Shown here in pieces: positions 36,650 through 50,016 of a stretch of 64,000 nucleotides of DNA. The notes below the pieces were generated by a model. The model ran no database searches and was not told the origin of the DNA. It saw only the letters and a program-made list of their open reading frames with translations. This stretch comes from Natronomonas salinimetallica (lineage in GTDB: Archaea; Halobacteriota; Halobacteria; Halobacteriales; Haloarculaceae). A program made the position numbers and the translations under genes. Position 1 is the first letter of the stretch. Each line of letters starts with the position of its first letter. The DNA lies in assembly GCF_013839515.1 (NCBI RefSeq), contig NZ_JACDNQ010000014.1, forward strand, positions 1 to 64,000, written 5' to 3'.

Positions 36650-39031
36650 GTGACGCTCGATATCTCGATTGCCGATCCGTCGTGGGTCGACGACCGCCGG
36701 GACGGGTTGGCCGTCGTCGACGCTCGCGACCGGCGGGACTACGAAACGCTCGGACACGTCCCGGGGGCGGTGAACGTCCCCTTCGAGTCGATCCGGGACA
36801 GCGGATCCGACGCCGCGGGACATCTGCCCGACCCGGAAGCCGTTCGGGAACTGCTCTCCGCGGCCGGGATCGAGCACGACGACCCCGTCGTCGCCTACGA
36901 CAACCGACGCGGCGTCGAGGCGGCGAGACTCCTCGTGACGATGGCGGTCTACGGCCACGAGGGACCGTTGTACCTACTGGACGGCGATTTCGACGCCTGG
37001 CAACGGGCGTATCGAACCGAACAGTCCGTACCGGATCCGGGGGTCTCCAGGTACGGATCGGTATCGCTCCGTGCGTCGGCGCTCGCCGACCGCGCCGACG
37101 TCGAGGCGGCTATGGGGAACGGGACGACACTCGTTGATACGCGCACCGCGAGCGAGTACGAATCCGCACACGTTCCGGGGGCGGTCCACCTCGGGTGGGA
37201 AGCCTTCGTCGACCCCGAGACCGGACGGCTCAAACCCGAAGCCGAACGGCGGGCGATACTCGAGGACCGAGGGCTCGATCCGGACGATCCGATCGTCCTG
37301 TACTGTAACACCGCCCGACGGCTCAGCCACACCTACGCGGTCCTCTCGGCGCACGGCTACGGCCACGTCCGGTTTCACGAGGGCGATCTCACGGGACTCA
37401 TCCGCGAGCACTCACCAGACTGGGATCCAAAGCAGCTGTACGAGGGCGTCCGGGAGGTCGCCTCCGAGGGCTACGACGCGCTCGCCGAGGAGCTCGGCGA
37501 GGACGTATTCGGGCGGTTGCACCTCATCGGGCTGTATACGGTCCGACAGGACGGGTACTTCATGCTTCGGACGAAGGTCCCCGGCGGGCGACTGACCGCA
37601 GAACAGGCCAAGACCGTCGGACGGATCACGGAGGAGTTCGCGACCGCCCCCGAACGCCACGGCGGCACGGAACAAAACCCCGTCTTCGGCGACGGGTTCC
37701 TCGACGTGACGACGAGACAGGGGATCCAGCTACACTGGATCCGGATCGAGGACATGCCCGAGATCTGGGATCGCTACGAGTCCGTCGGTCTGACGACGAT
37801 CCAGGCGAGCGGGAACACCCTGCGAAACGTCGTTACGTGCCCGACCGCGGGACGTATCGCCGGTGAGACCGACGTCAACGCGATCGCGGAGGAGCTCGCG
37901 GACGCGTTCGAGGGGAGCCGCCGCTACGCCAACCTCCCCCGGAAGTTCAAGATCGGCCTCTCGGGCTGTCAGGAGAACTGCGCGCGCGCCGAACTGCAGG
38001 ATCTCGGCTTCGTTCCGGCGACGAGGGACGGCGAGGAGGGGTTCGCCGTCAAGGTCGGCGGCGGTCTCTCGGACGGGCCGCGAGCCGCGACCGACCTCGG
38101 GATCTTCGTCGCGCCGGACGAGGTCGTCGACCTGTCCTTGGCCGCGGCGGATCTCTTCATCGACCACGGCAGCTATCTCGATACCGCGGTCAACCGCCTG
38201 AAGTACGTCGTCGACGAGTGGGGTACCGAACGGTTCCGCGAGGAGCTACGGAGCTACGCCCCGTTCGAGTTCGAGCCCTACGACCGAACCCCTTCGAGTG
38301 ACTACCGCGGCGATCACGTCGGGATTCACCACGAGACGGGCGATCGATACTACGCCGGCTGTACCCTGCCGACCGGGCGGATCGGCGGCGGCGACCTGAT
38401 CGAGTTCGCCGACCTCGCCGATCGTTACGGTGACGGCGAACTCCGAACGACGGCGAATCAGAACCTCGTCGTCCCGGGTGTCCGTGGCGACACGCTCGAG
38501 TCGTTCCTCGGCGAGTCTGTCTTAGACGAGTATAGCCCCACCCCGGGGCCGTTCTCGCGGGGTATCGTCACCTGCACCGGGCGGGAGTTCTGCAAGTACG
38601 GCGTCGTCGAGACGAAGAGCCGCGGCCACCGGTGGGCCCGCGAACTCGACTCCTGGCTCGAATCGAGCGACGTCCCAGACGCCGCGGTTCCCGACGCGGT
38701 CCGGATCCACATGAGCGGCTGTTCGGCCTCCTGTGCCCAGCCACAGATCGCCGACATCGGGCTTCGAGGGGAGGCATACCGGGACGAAACACGCTCGAGC
38801 CAGGCGGTCGATATCGGTTTGGGCGGCGATCTCGGCCAACCACGGTTCGTCGAGTGGGTCTCCGGACGCGTCCCCGTCGAGGACGTTCCCGACGCGACGA
38901 AGCGGCTGCTCCGTCGGTTCTTCGAGGAGCGACGGGCGGACGAATCCTTCGCCACCTGGACGGATCGGACGGACGCCGATCGACTCGACCGGATCGTCCG
39001 TACCGACCGAGCGGTCGCGGGGGCGGACTGA
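36650..39031 (+). CDS. Tandem rhodanese fused to siroheme sulfite/nitrite reductase
   Basis: A 793-residue fusion read from a GTG. Residues 1-125 and 140-260 are two rhodanese domains. The first lacks the active Cys (VVAYDNRRGVEAAR, Asp84 in its place); the second has Cys219 in IVLYCNTARRLSH. Residues 283-793 are a nitrite/sulfite reductase. Its first half has SGCQENCARAELQDLGF. The second half carries the full siroheme-[4Fe-4S] ligand set: Cys642, Cys648, Cys691 and Cys695 (TCTGREFCKYG, MSGCSASCAQPQ). The rhodaneses suggest a sulfur substrate such as thiosulfate feeding sulfite reduction; nitrite remains possible. It overlaps the next gene by one base. Confidence 0.9.
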   Translation: MTLDISIADPSWVDDRRDGLAVVDARDRRDYETLGHVPGAVNVPFESIRDSGSDAAGHLPDPEAVRELLSAAGIEHDDPVVAYDNRRGVEAARLLVTMAVYGHEGPLYLLDGDFDAWQRAYRTEQSVPDPGVSRYGSVSLRASALADRADVEAAMGNGTTLVDTRTASEYESAHVPGAVHLGWEAFVDPETGRLKPEAERRAILEDRGLDPDDPIVLYCNTARRLSHTYAVLSAHGYGHVRFHEGDLTGLIREHSPDWDPKQLYEGVREVASEGYDALAEELGEDVFGRLHLIGLYTVRQDGYFMLRTKVPGGRLTAEQAKTVGRITEEFATAPERHGGTEQNPVFGDGFLDVTTRQGIQLHWIRIEDMPEIWDRYESVGLTTIQASGNTLRNVVTCPTAGRIAGETDVNAIAEELADAFEGSRRYANLPRKFKIGLSGCQENCARAELQDLGFVPATRDGEEGFAVKVGGGLSDGPRAATDLGIFVAPDEVVDLSLAAADLFIDHGSYLDTAVNRLKYVVDEWGTERFREELRSYAPFEFEPYDRTPSSDYRGDHVGIHHETGDRYYAGCTLPTGRIGGGDLIEFADLADRYGDGELRTTANQNLVVPGVRGDTLESFLGESVLDEYSPTPGPFSRGIVTCTGREFCKYGVVETKSRGHRWARELDSWLESSDVPDAAVPDAVRIHMSGCSASCAQPQIADIGLRGEAYRDETRSSQAVDIGLGGDLGQPRFVEWVSGRVPVEDVPDATKRLLRRFFEERRADESFATWTDRTDADRLDRIVRTDRAVAGAD

Positions 39032-40236
39032 TGTCGATCGAACGCTCCCCCGGCGTGCCGGAGATCGAGACCGATCCGAGAGATCGGATCGCCGAAGCCC
39101 GCGAACCGACCGAAAAGACGTGGTTCCGGAACCTCGACGAGGCCGTCATCGAGGCCGATCGATGTGTCCAGTGTGGCAGTTGTATGGCGGCGTGCCCCTC
39201 GGATTCGATCGGTATCGACGAGGAGACGGGCCGGCCGACGCTCGTCAGGATGTGTACCGGCTGCTCGCGGTGTTGGGACTTCTGTCCCCGAAGCGGCCTG
39301 CGCTATGAGCGGCTAAACGGCCTCGAAGGCTCCGAGGCACGGTCCGCGTACGCGGTGAGCGCGGCCGGCGACCACGAGGGACAAAACGGGGGCGCGGTCA
39401 CGGCGTTGCTCGCCGGGCTACTCGAGGCCGGCGAGATCGACGGCGCGGTCGTCGTCGGCGACGGCGGTGATGCGCTGACCGGCGAGCCGGTCCTCGCGAC
39501 CACGCGGACGGAGCTGCTCGAAAGCGCGGGCAGCAGCTATACCCAGACGATGCAGCTCGGACGGGTCGACGAGCTGATCGCCGACAGCGGCCTCGACGAC
39601 CCGGACATCGCGCTGGTCGGTACCCCGTGTGTCATCCAGGGGGCGGCCGCCCTGGATCGGCTGCAGTACGACGACGAGTTGGCCTCGGTGACGCTTACCA
39701 TCTCGTTGGTCTGTACGCGGAGCTTCGCGTACGAACGGCTCCGTTCGTTGCTCATCGGACGCGGCGTCGAGATCGACTCGATCGATTCGCTCGAGATCGA
39801 CGGCGGCGACCTGATCGCGAGAGACGACGGCGGCGCGCGGCTGCTCACCGAGGACGTCGAGGCGTTCGACGCCGCCGCCCTCCGTGGGTGTGCGGAGTGT
39901 TCGGACGCGGTCGGCGAGGCGGCCGACATCTCGGCCGGAAACGTCGGCAGCCCGGACGGGAAGACGACGCTTCTGGCCCGTACCGAGGCGGGCGAAGCCG
40001 CGATCGATGCGGCCACCGCGGATCTCGACCCCGACGAGCTGGACGAGACCGCGGCGCTCGAGGGATTCGCCGACTGGAACCGCCGGCAGGCCGAGGCATC
40101 GATCCCCCGCGATCTCGACGCCGATGCTCCGCTTTCGATCACCTACACGGAACACCACGACGCCTACGACGGAACCGATCGCGCCCCCGAATCGCTGAAC
40201 CCCGCCCGCGTCCACCAGTACGAGGAGTGGTGTTGA
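39031..40236 (+). CDS. FrhB/FdhB-type F420 oxidoreductase with two [4Fe-4S] clusters
   Basis: A 401-residue protein. The N-terminal ferredoxin domain has CVQCGSCMAACP (Cys45, 48, 51, 55) and CTGCSRCWDFCP (Cys75, 78, 81, 85). The rest is an F420 hydrogenase beta-subunit-like domain: HEGQNGGAVTALLAGLLEAG, GTPCVIQGAAAL, LVCTRSF and CAECSDAVGEAADISAGNVGS. It probably passes electrons from reduced F420, via FAD and the clusters, to the sulfite reductase it overlaps by one base (TGATG). This is analogous in parts to methanogen Fsr, where both lie in one chain. The pairing is inferred. Confidence 0.87.
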   Translation: MSIERSPGVPEIETDPRDRIAEAREPTEKTWFRNLDEAVIEADRCVQCGSCMAACPSDSIGIDEETGRPTLVRMCTGCSRCWDFCPRSGLRYERLNGLEGSEARSAYAVSAAGDHEGQNGGAVTALLAGLLEAGEIDGAVVVGDGGDALTGEPVLATTRTELLESAGSSYTQTMQLGRVDELIADSGLDDPDIALVGTPCVIQGAAALDRLQYDDELASVTLTISLVCTRSFAYERLRSLLIGRGVEIDSIDSLEIDGGDLIARDDGGARLLTEDVEAFDAAALRGCAECSDAVGEAADISAGNVGSPDGKTTLLARTEAGEAAIDAATADLDPDELDETAALEGFADWNRRQAEASIPRDLDADAPLSITYTEHHDAYDGTDRAPESLNPARVHQYEEWC

Positions 40237-40545
40237 CCGGAAGATAGGGCGGGGCGGCTCAGCATCTTTCGAGGTCGATCTCTCGACTGTGCGTACCGGA
40301 GACGTTCGCCGCCTTCGGGTGGCGTCCTGTCTGGAACGTTGCCGAGACCGATCGAAAACGCGCGACCGAATGGGCCGCGCCTGCCCGGTTTCCGTCGCGA
40401 CGACGGGACAGGGATGTGTGCCGTCCGCCGGAAACCGGGTGGAGATGGACGGGTTCTATGTATAATGCTTTGGATCTGTCACGGAACCGCGGGGGACCGC
40501 GGTGGGTTCCGGAACGTTGAGGGTCGGTGCCCCGAACGGTGAGAC
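40237..40545. other. 309-bp intergenic region
   Basis: No gene is supportable. A TCGAGGTCGATCTCTCGA segment near 40270 can fold on itself, and a TATGTATAATGC box near 40458 could be a promoter, 90 bases before the next start. Confidence 0.5.
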
Positions 40546-40854
40546 ATGCTCGACCGCGTTCGATCGATCCTGAGCGATGCCTGGCCGTTCGTCGGCGCGG
40601 CGTATCTGGCGTATCTGGCGCTTCGACCGCCGCCGGTCCGCTACGTCGGCGTCGGCGGATTGATCATCGTGACGCCGCTTTTGTTCGGGTGGACCGTCGG
40701 GCGACTCTTCGGGGTCGGGCCGTGGGCCGACGACGGGGCGACTGAGGACGGGACGGTCGACGATGGAGTGGCTGCCGACGATGGAGTGGCTGCCGACGAG
40801 GCGGTCGACGACGGGGCGGTTGAGGACGGAACGACCGACGAGGAGGTCGGGTGA
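40546..40854 (+). CDS. Small membrane protein with acidic repeat tail
   Basis: A 102-residue protein with two hydrophobic helices in residues 10-60 (PFVGAAYLAYLAL, YVGVGGLIIVTPLLFGWTVG), then an Asp/Glu/Ala tail. The tail includes a perfect 18-bp duplication (40762-40797, encoding DDGVAA twice). No family recognised. Confidence 0.6.
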   Translation: MLDRVRSILSDAWPFVGAAYLAYLALRPPPVRYVGVGGLIIVTPLLFGWTVGRLFGVGPWADDGATEDGTVDDGVAADDGVAADEAVDDGAVEDGTTDEEVG

Positions 40855-40860
40855 TCCGAT

Positions 40861-41091
40861 CTAGGGCTTGTGGGTGAAAATAAACGCCTGGCCGTCCTCG
40901 ACGCCCACACAGAGATCGAGCTGTTTCGAGAGGTTGAGGCTCGTTGGGTTCTGCTTGCAGACGACGAGATCATCGAACGGTTCCTCACACGCGGGACAGG
41001 CGACCGAGACCGTGTTCTGGTAGGTCTTGATCGCCGGGTTCTCCTCACGGGGCGTCAACGACGCCAGCAGTTCGTCCGTATCGATGTCCAT
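40861..41091 (-). CDS. Small CxxC protein, conserved haloarchaeal type
   Basis: A 76-residue protein beginning MDIDTDELLASLTPREENPA. It has CPACEEPFDDLVVC, a likely zinc knuckle, and a C-terminal strand-rich SKQLDLCVGVEDGQAFIFTH. It resembles small proteins labelled DUF7385 in haloarchaea, though that match is from memory. It is convergent with the preceding gene (six bases apart). Confidence 0.6.
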   Translation of the reverse strand: MDIDTDELLASLTPREENPAIKTYQNTVSVACPACEEPFDDLVVCKQNPTSLNLSKQLDLCVGVEDGQAFIFTHKP

Positions 41092-41188
41092 ACATCGTTA
41101 GGCGGGGGCCTCCCCCTTCAATCTCGCGGGCGTATGGACGGCCCCCGACCGTCGTACCCATCAGACGGATCGGTGTCACACATGACCG

Positions 41189-41218
41189 GTGAACGCCGAG
41201 CGAGGTAGGTGGGGTAGT

Positions 41219-41222
<4 letters not shown>
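41189..41222 (+). mobile_element. Remnant right end of an IS605/IS1341-type element
   Basis: GTGAACGCCGAGCGAGGTAG followed by GTGGGGTAGTTCAC closely resembles the intact right ends at 10110-10140 and 7386-7420. There is no transposase gene and no left end nearby, so it is a solo or decayed end. It covers the gyrA stop codon (41219-41221), which reads as the TGA of the inverted GTGAACTAC. Confidence 0.6.
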
Positions 41223-46935
<5,713 letters not shown>

Positions 46936-46941
46936 CTACGT

Positions 46942-47178
46942 ATGACTCCCGAAGAAGTCGAGGCGCGCATCGAGGAGGCGCTCGAGGACTGCGAGGCGAC
47001 CGTCCGAACGGACCGCGGCGATCACGACGAGGATCACCTGCTCGCGACCGTCGTCTCCCCGGCCTTCGACGGCGAATCGCTCGTCGACCAACACCGACTC
47101 GTCTACGACGCCCTCGGCGATGCGATGACGACGGAGATCCACGCCCTGGAGTTGACGACCCAGACGCCCGAGGCGTGA
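46942..47178 (+). CDS. bolA: BolA family protein
   Basis: A 78-residue BolA-like protein: TPEEVEARIEEALEDCEATV at the N-terminus and SPAFDGESLVDQHRLVYDAL with the class signature FxGxSxVxxHRxVY-like spacing, then EIHALELTTQTP. BolA proteins partner monothiol glutaredoxins in Fe-S handling; none is encoded here. CTTTTGGTTC lies about 30 bases upstream of the ATG. Confidence 0.9.
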   Translation: MTPEEVEARIEEALEDCEATVRTDRGDHDEDHLLATVVSPAFDGESLVDQHRLVYDALGDAMTTEIHALELTTQTPEA

Positions 47179-47186
47179 TCGGGACC

Positions 47187-47273
47187 GGCGTCGGGTCGGG
47201 TGACGGATGTCGGCGTCGGGTCGGGTGACGGATGTCGGCGTCGGGTCGGGTGACGGATGTCGGCGTCGGGTCG
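47187..47273. repeat. 25-bp tandem repeat, 3.5 copies
   Basis: Units starting GGCGTCGGGTCGGGTGACGG at 47187, 47212, 47237 and (partial) 47262 are identical. They occupy most of the gap between bolA and the next gene. Confidence 0.95.
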
Positions 47274-47316
47274 CCGGCACATCGGGATTTATCTGGCTGT
47301 CGTACGTCTTACGTGC

Positions 47317-47661
47317 ATGGCAACCTGTAGCACGTGCCGCGATCGGCTGAACGAGGAGTCCCTGCTCGAGGGGAGCAACGTGTACTCCGAGATGGCGGGC
47401 GGCAACAGCCGGGACGACATCCTCTCGGCGTACGACGGCGTGAGATACAGCGACTCGAGCGTCCTGTGTTCGGCGTGTCTGGACACGCCCTCGGAGTGTG
47501 GCAACTGCGATGGTACGGGGGCGGTGACGACGATCGAGGCGGCGGGCGACGGTGACGGCGGAGGCGGTGAGGGCAGCGACGAACCCACACAGGAGTGTTC
47601 CGTCTGTGGCGGGACGGGAACGACGACGCCGAACCTCCGGCGTGACTGCTGTCGGTTTTAA
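47317..47661 (+). CDS. Zinc-ribbon protein with CxxC-Gly-rich motifs
   Basis: A 114-residue protein with MATCSTCRDR at the N-terminus, then LCSACLD, CGNCDGTGAV and CSVCGGTGTT, the last two like DnaJ-type zinc-finger repeats. An acidic Gly/Asp linker separates them, and the C-terminus ends RDCCRF. GGATTTATCTGG about 30 bases before the ATG supports the start. It probably binds two zinc ions. No family assigned. Confidence 0.7.
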   Translation: MATCSTCRDRLNEESLLEGSNVYSEMAGGNSRDDILSAYDGVRYSDSSVLCSACLDTPSECGNCDGTGAVTTIEAAGDGDGGGGEGSDEPTQECSVCGGTGTTTPNLRRDCCRF

Positions 47662-47725
47662 CTAGGGGCGGGTCCGGCGGCGGGCTTTCGATGCTCTTTA
47701 AGGACCCCGGTGAGTGCCCCCGATT

Positions 47726-49141
47726 ATGACGGACGAGGATGACGGATACCGGATCGAACGTGACAGCCTCGGAGAGATGGAAGTCCCGGTGGACGCCTAC
47801 TGGGGTGCCCAGACCCAACGCGCCGTGGAGAACTTCCCGATCTCGGGGATCTCCTTCGGACGCCGGTTCGTGCGGGCGCTCGGGATCGTCAAGAAGGCGG
47901 CCGCCGAGGCGAACCTCGAACTCGGGTTCCTCGAAGCCGAGAAGGCCGACGCGATCGTCGAGGCGGCCGACGAGGTCATCGCGGGCGAGCACGACGATCA
48001 GTTCCCGGTCGACGTCTTCCAGACCGGATCGGGGACCTCCTCGAACATGAACGCCAACGAGGTGATCGCCAACCGAGCGAGCGAAATCTACGGGGCCGAG
48101 GTGGGATCCCGCGAGATCCACCCCAACGACCACGTCAACTACGGCCAGTCGTCGAACGACGTGATCCCGACGGCGATGCACGTCGCGTCGCTCGAGGCCG
48201 TCGAAAAGGACGTGATTCCGGGGCTGGACGTCCTCGCTTCCGAGCTCGCCGACAAGGAGGAGGCCTTCGCCGACGTGGTCAAGACGGGGCGAACCCACCT
48301 CCAGGACGCGACGCCGATCCGTCTCGGCCAGGAGTTCGGCGGCTACCGGACCCAAATCGAGAAGGGGATCGACCGCCTCGAGGCGACCCGCGAACGGCTC
48401 GGCGAACTCGCCTTGGGCGGGACGGCGGTCGGAACGGGGCTCAATACCCACCCCGACTTCCCCGAACTCGCCGCCGAGAACATCGCCGAGGAGACCGGTC
48501 TCGCCTTCCGGGAGGCCGACAACCACTTCGAGGCCCAGGCCGCCCACGACGCGATGAACGAGGCCCACGGTGCCCTCCGGACGGTCGCGGGCTCGATGAA
48601 CAAGATCGCGAACGACCTCCGGCTGCTCGCCTCCGGCCCCCGGAACGGGCTCGGCGAGATCGAACAGCCCGAAAACCAGCCCGGCTCCTCGATCATGCCC
48701 GGCAAAATCAACCCGGTCGTCGCCGAGTCCGTCAACCAGGTCCACAAACAGGTCGTCGGCAACGACGCGGCCGTCTCCGCCGGGGCCGCCCGCGGGGAGA
48801 TCGATCTGAACCTCTACAAGCCGGTACTCGCACACAACTTCCTCGAGAGCGCCGCGCTCATCGCCAACAGCGCGGCGACGTTCGGCGAGCGCTTCGTCGG
48901 TAAACTCGAAGCCAACGCCGATCACTGCAAAAAGCAGGTCGACCAGTCGATGGCGCTGGCGACGGCGCTCAATCCGGCGATCGGCTACGATGCGGCCTCG
49001 AAAGTCGCAAAACAGGCGCTCGCGGACGACAAGACGGTCCGGGAGGTCGCCGTGGAGGAGGGATATCTCACCGAAGCCGAGGCCGACGAGGTGCTTGACC
49101 CCCGCGCGATGACGGAGCGGGTCATCCTCGGCGACGACTGA
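47726..49141 (+). CDS. fumC: Class II fumarate hydratase
   Basis: A 471-residue TCA-cycle enzyme interconverting fumarate and malate. Signatures are TGSGTSSNMNANEV, HPNDHVNYGQSSND, TGRTHLQDATP-type KTGRTHLQDATPI, and the catalytic loop GSSIMPGKINPV. The start at MTDEDDGYR is chosen because GCTCTTTAAGG lies about 28 bases upstream; MPPIMTDE would begin 12 bases earlier. Confidence 0.96.
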   Translation: MTDEDDGYRIERDSLGEMEVPVDAYWGAQTQRAVENFPISGISFGRRFVRALGIVKKAAAEANLELGFLEAEKADAIVEAADEVIAGEHDDQFPVDVFQTGSGTSSNMNANEVIANRASEIYGAEVGSREIHPNDHVNYGQSSNDVIPTAMHVASLEAVEKDVIPGLDVLASELADKEEAFADVVKTGRTHLQDATPIRLGQEFGGYRTQIEKGIDRLEATRERLGELALGGTAVGTGLNTHPDFPELAAENIAEETGLAFREADNHFEAQAAHDAMNEAHGALRTVAGSMNKIANDLRLLASGPRNGLGEIEQPENQPGSSIMPGKINPVVAESVNQVHKQVVGNDAAVSAGAARGEIDLNLYKPVLAHNFLESAALIANSAATFGERFVGKLEANADHCKKQVDQSMALATALNPAIGYDAASKVAKQALADDKTVREVAVEEGYLTEAEADEVLDPRAMTERVILGDD

Positions 49142-49171
49142 CAGCTTCTCGGCCCCACACGCGCCGTTCGA

Positions 49172-49240
49172 ATCGGGGTCCGGAAGGCGCTCGGATCGGG
49201 GTCCGGAAGGCGCTCGGATCGGGGTCCGGAAGGCGCTCGA
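49172..49240. repeat. 23-bp tandem repeat, three copies
   Basis: ATCGGGGTCCGGAAGGCGCT… begins at 49172, 49195 and 49218; only the last base of the final unit differs. It lies just after the fumC stop. Confidence 0.95.
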
Positions 49241-49321
49241 ACGGCCCACCCGCTACGGCGACCACGTCACGACCAGAGCTCCTATAAAAATGTAGTGGCC
49301 GTTCCTCCGTTCTTGAAAACG

Positions 49322-49336
49322 TTAACCTCTGGTTAA
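49322..49336 (+). promoter_or_regulatory. TTAACC-TCT-GGTTAA dyad at the PadR-like gene promoter
   Basis: A perfect 6-bp inverted repeat with a TCT spacer. Its right arm runs into GGTTAATACC, the likely BRE/TATA about 30 bases before the ATG at 49361. The position is that expected for an autoregulatory operator. Confidence 0.55.
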
Positions 49337-49360
49337 TACCCATCTCACGTACGAGAGATT

Positions 49361-49861
49361 ATGGCAGAGATGGAGCCTTCGACCGAACTCGGAGCCGAAG
49401 ACAGCGACCAATCGATAACCGTCTCGCAACTGCGCGCGGAGCTGAACGGAACCGGCCAGAGCAACGAGCCCGGTACGGCTGTCTCCGAGGTCGTCTCCGA
49501 GGTCGAATCCTCGCTTTTCGGCTCCGAGTCGTTCGTGTTCGAGGAGACACACGTCAAATCCTCCCTCGACGAGTTGCTCCTTTCGCTCGTCGCGCTTCGG
49601 ACGGCCGACACCCACGGCAAACAGCTCCTCGACGACCTCGCACAGGAGTTCGATACGATCCTCAGCCCCGGGACGGTCTATCCACGGCTTCACGACCTCT
49701 GTGACGAGGCCGTTCTCGAACAGCGCGAACTCGTCAAGACAAAGGAGTACACCCTCGACGACGCCGACGTGGCCCGCTCGAACGTCGCGGCGGCGGCCCG
49801 ACAACACCTCGCGCTCGGGATGGTACTCAGGGCGGCCCTCGAACGCGGCGACTTCGAGTGA
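49361..49861 (+). CDS. PadR-like winged-helix transcriptional regulator
   Basis: A 166-residue protein with a disordered acidic N-terminus (1-60). The winged-helix domain is LDELLLSLVALRTADTHGKQ, LSPGTVYPRLHDLCDEAV and LVKTKEYTLDD; the SPGTVYPRLHxL helix is typical of PadR. The C-terminal helix VAAAARQHLALGMVLRAAL may dimerise. A dyad overlaps its promoter. The effector is unknown. The sequence that follows it (49862-49946) is a dispersed repeat. Confidence 0.78.
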   Translation: MAEMEPSTELGAEDSDQSITVSQLRAELNGTGQSNEPGTAVSEVVSEVESSLFGSESFVFEETHVKSSLDELLLSLVALRTADTHGKQLLDDLAQEFDTILSPGTVYPRLHDLCDEAVLEQRELVKTKEYTLDDADVARSNVAAAARQHLALGMVLRAALERGDFE

Positions 49862-49946
49862 TGCTGCTTGCTGTCCCCGGGGCACGCGAGTTGCGACTCC
49901 GGGTGGCGAACCGCGTTTGCGACGGGCAGCCGGCAGTATGAACACG
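49862..49946. repeat. Dispersed ~85-bp structured repeat, copy 1
   Basis: By-eye alignment with 59006-59092 shows long shared blocks, including GCTGTCCCC, ACGCGAGT, GCGACGG and GAACACG in the same order with near-identical spacing. The ends are inverted (TGCTG…CAGTA, diverged), so RNA or DNA could fold back. It follows the PadR-like gene and precedes gatE. Confidence 0.65.
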
Positions 49947-50016
49947 TCGGGAGCCGGTGGGGTTCGTAACTGTTGGATGGTGTCTTTTTTGAGTGTTCGT
50001 ACCCCACCCTCGGGTA

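Noticed and set aside
35048-36958. A 636-residue minus-strand frame containing the methyltransferase
   Set aside because: The part upstream of 35647 is antisense to the acetyltransferase gene and the intergenic region, and shows no family features. It is open only because of high GC.
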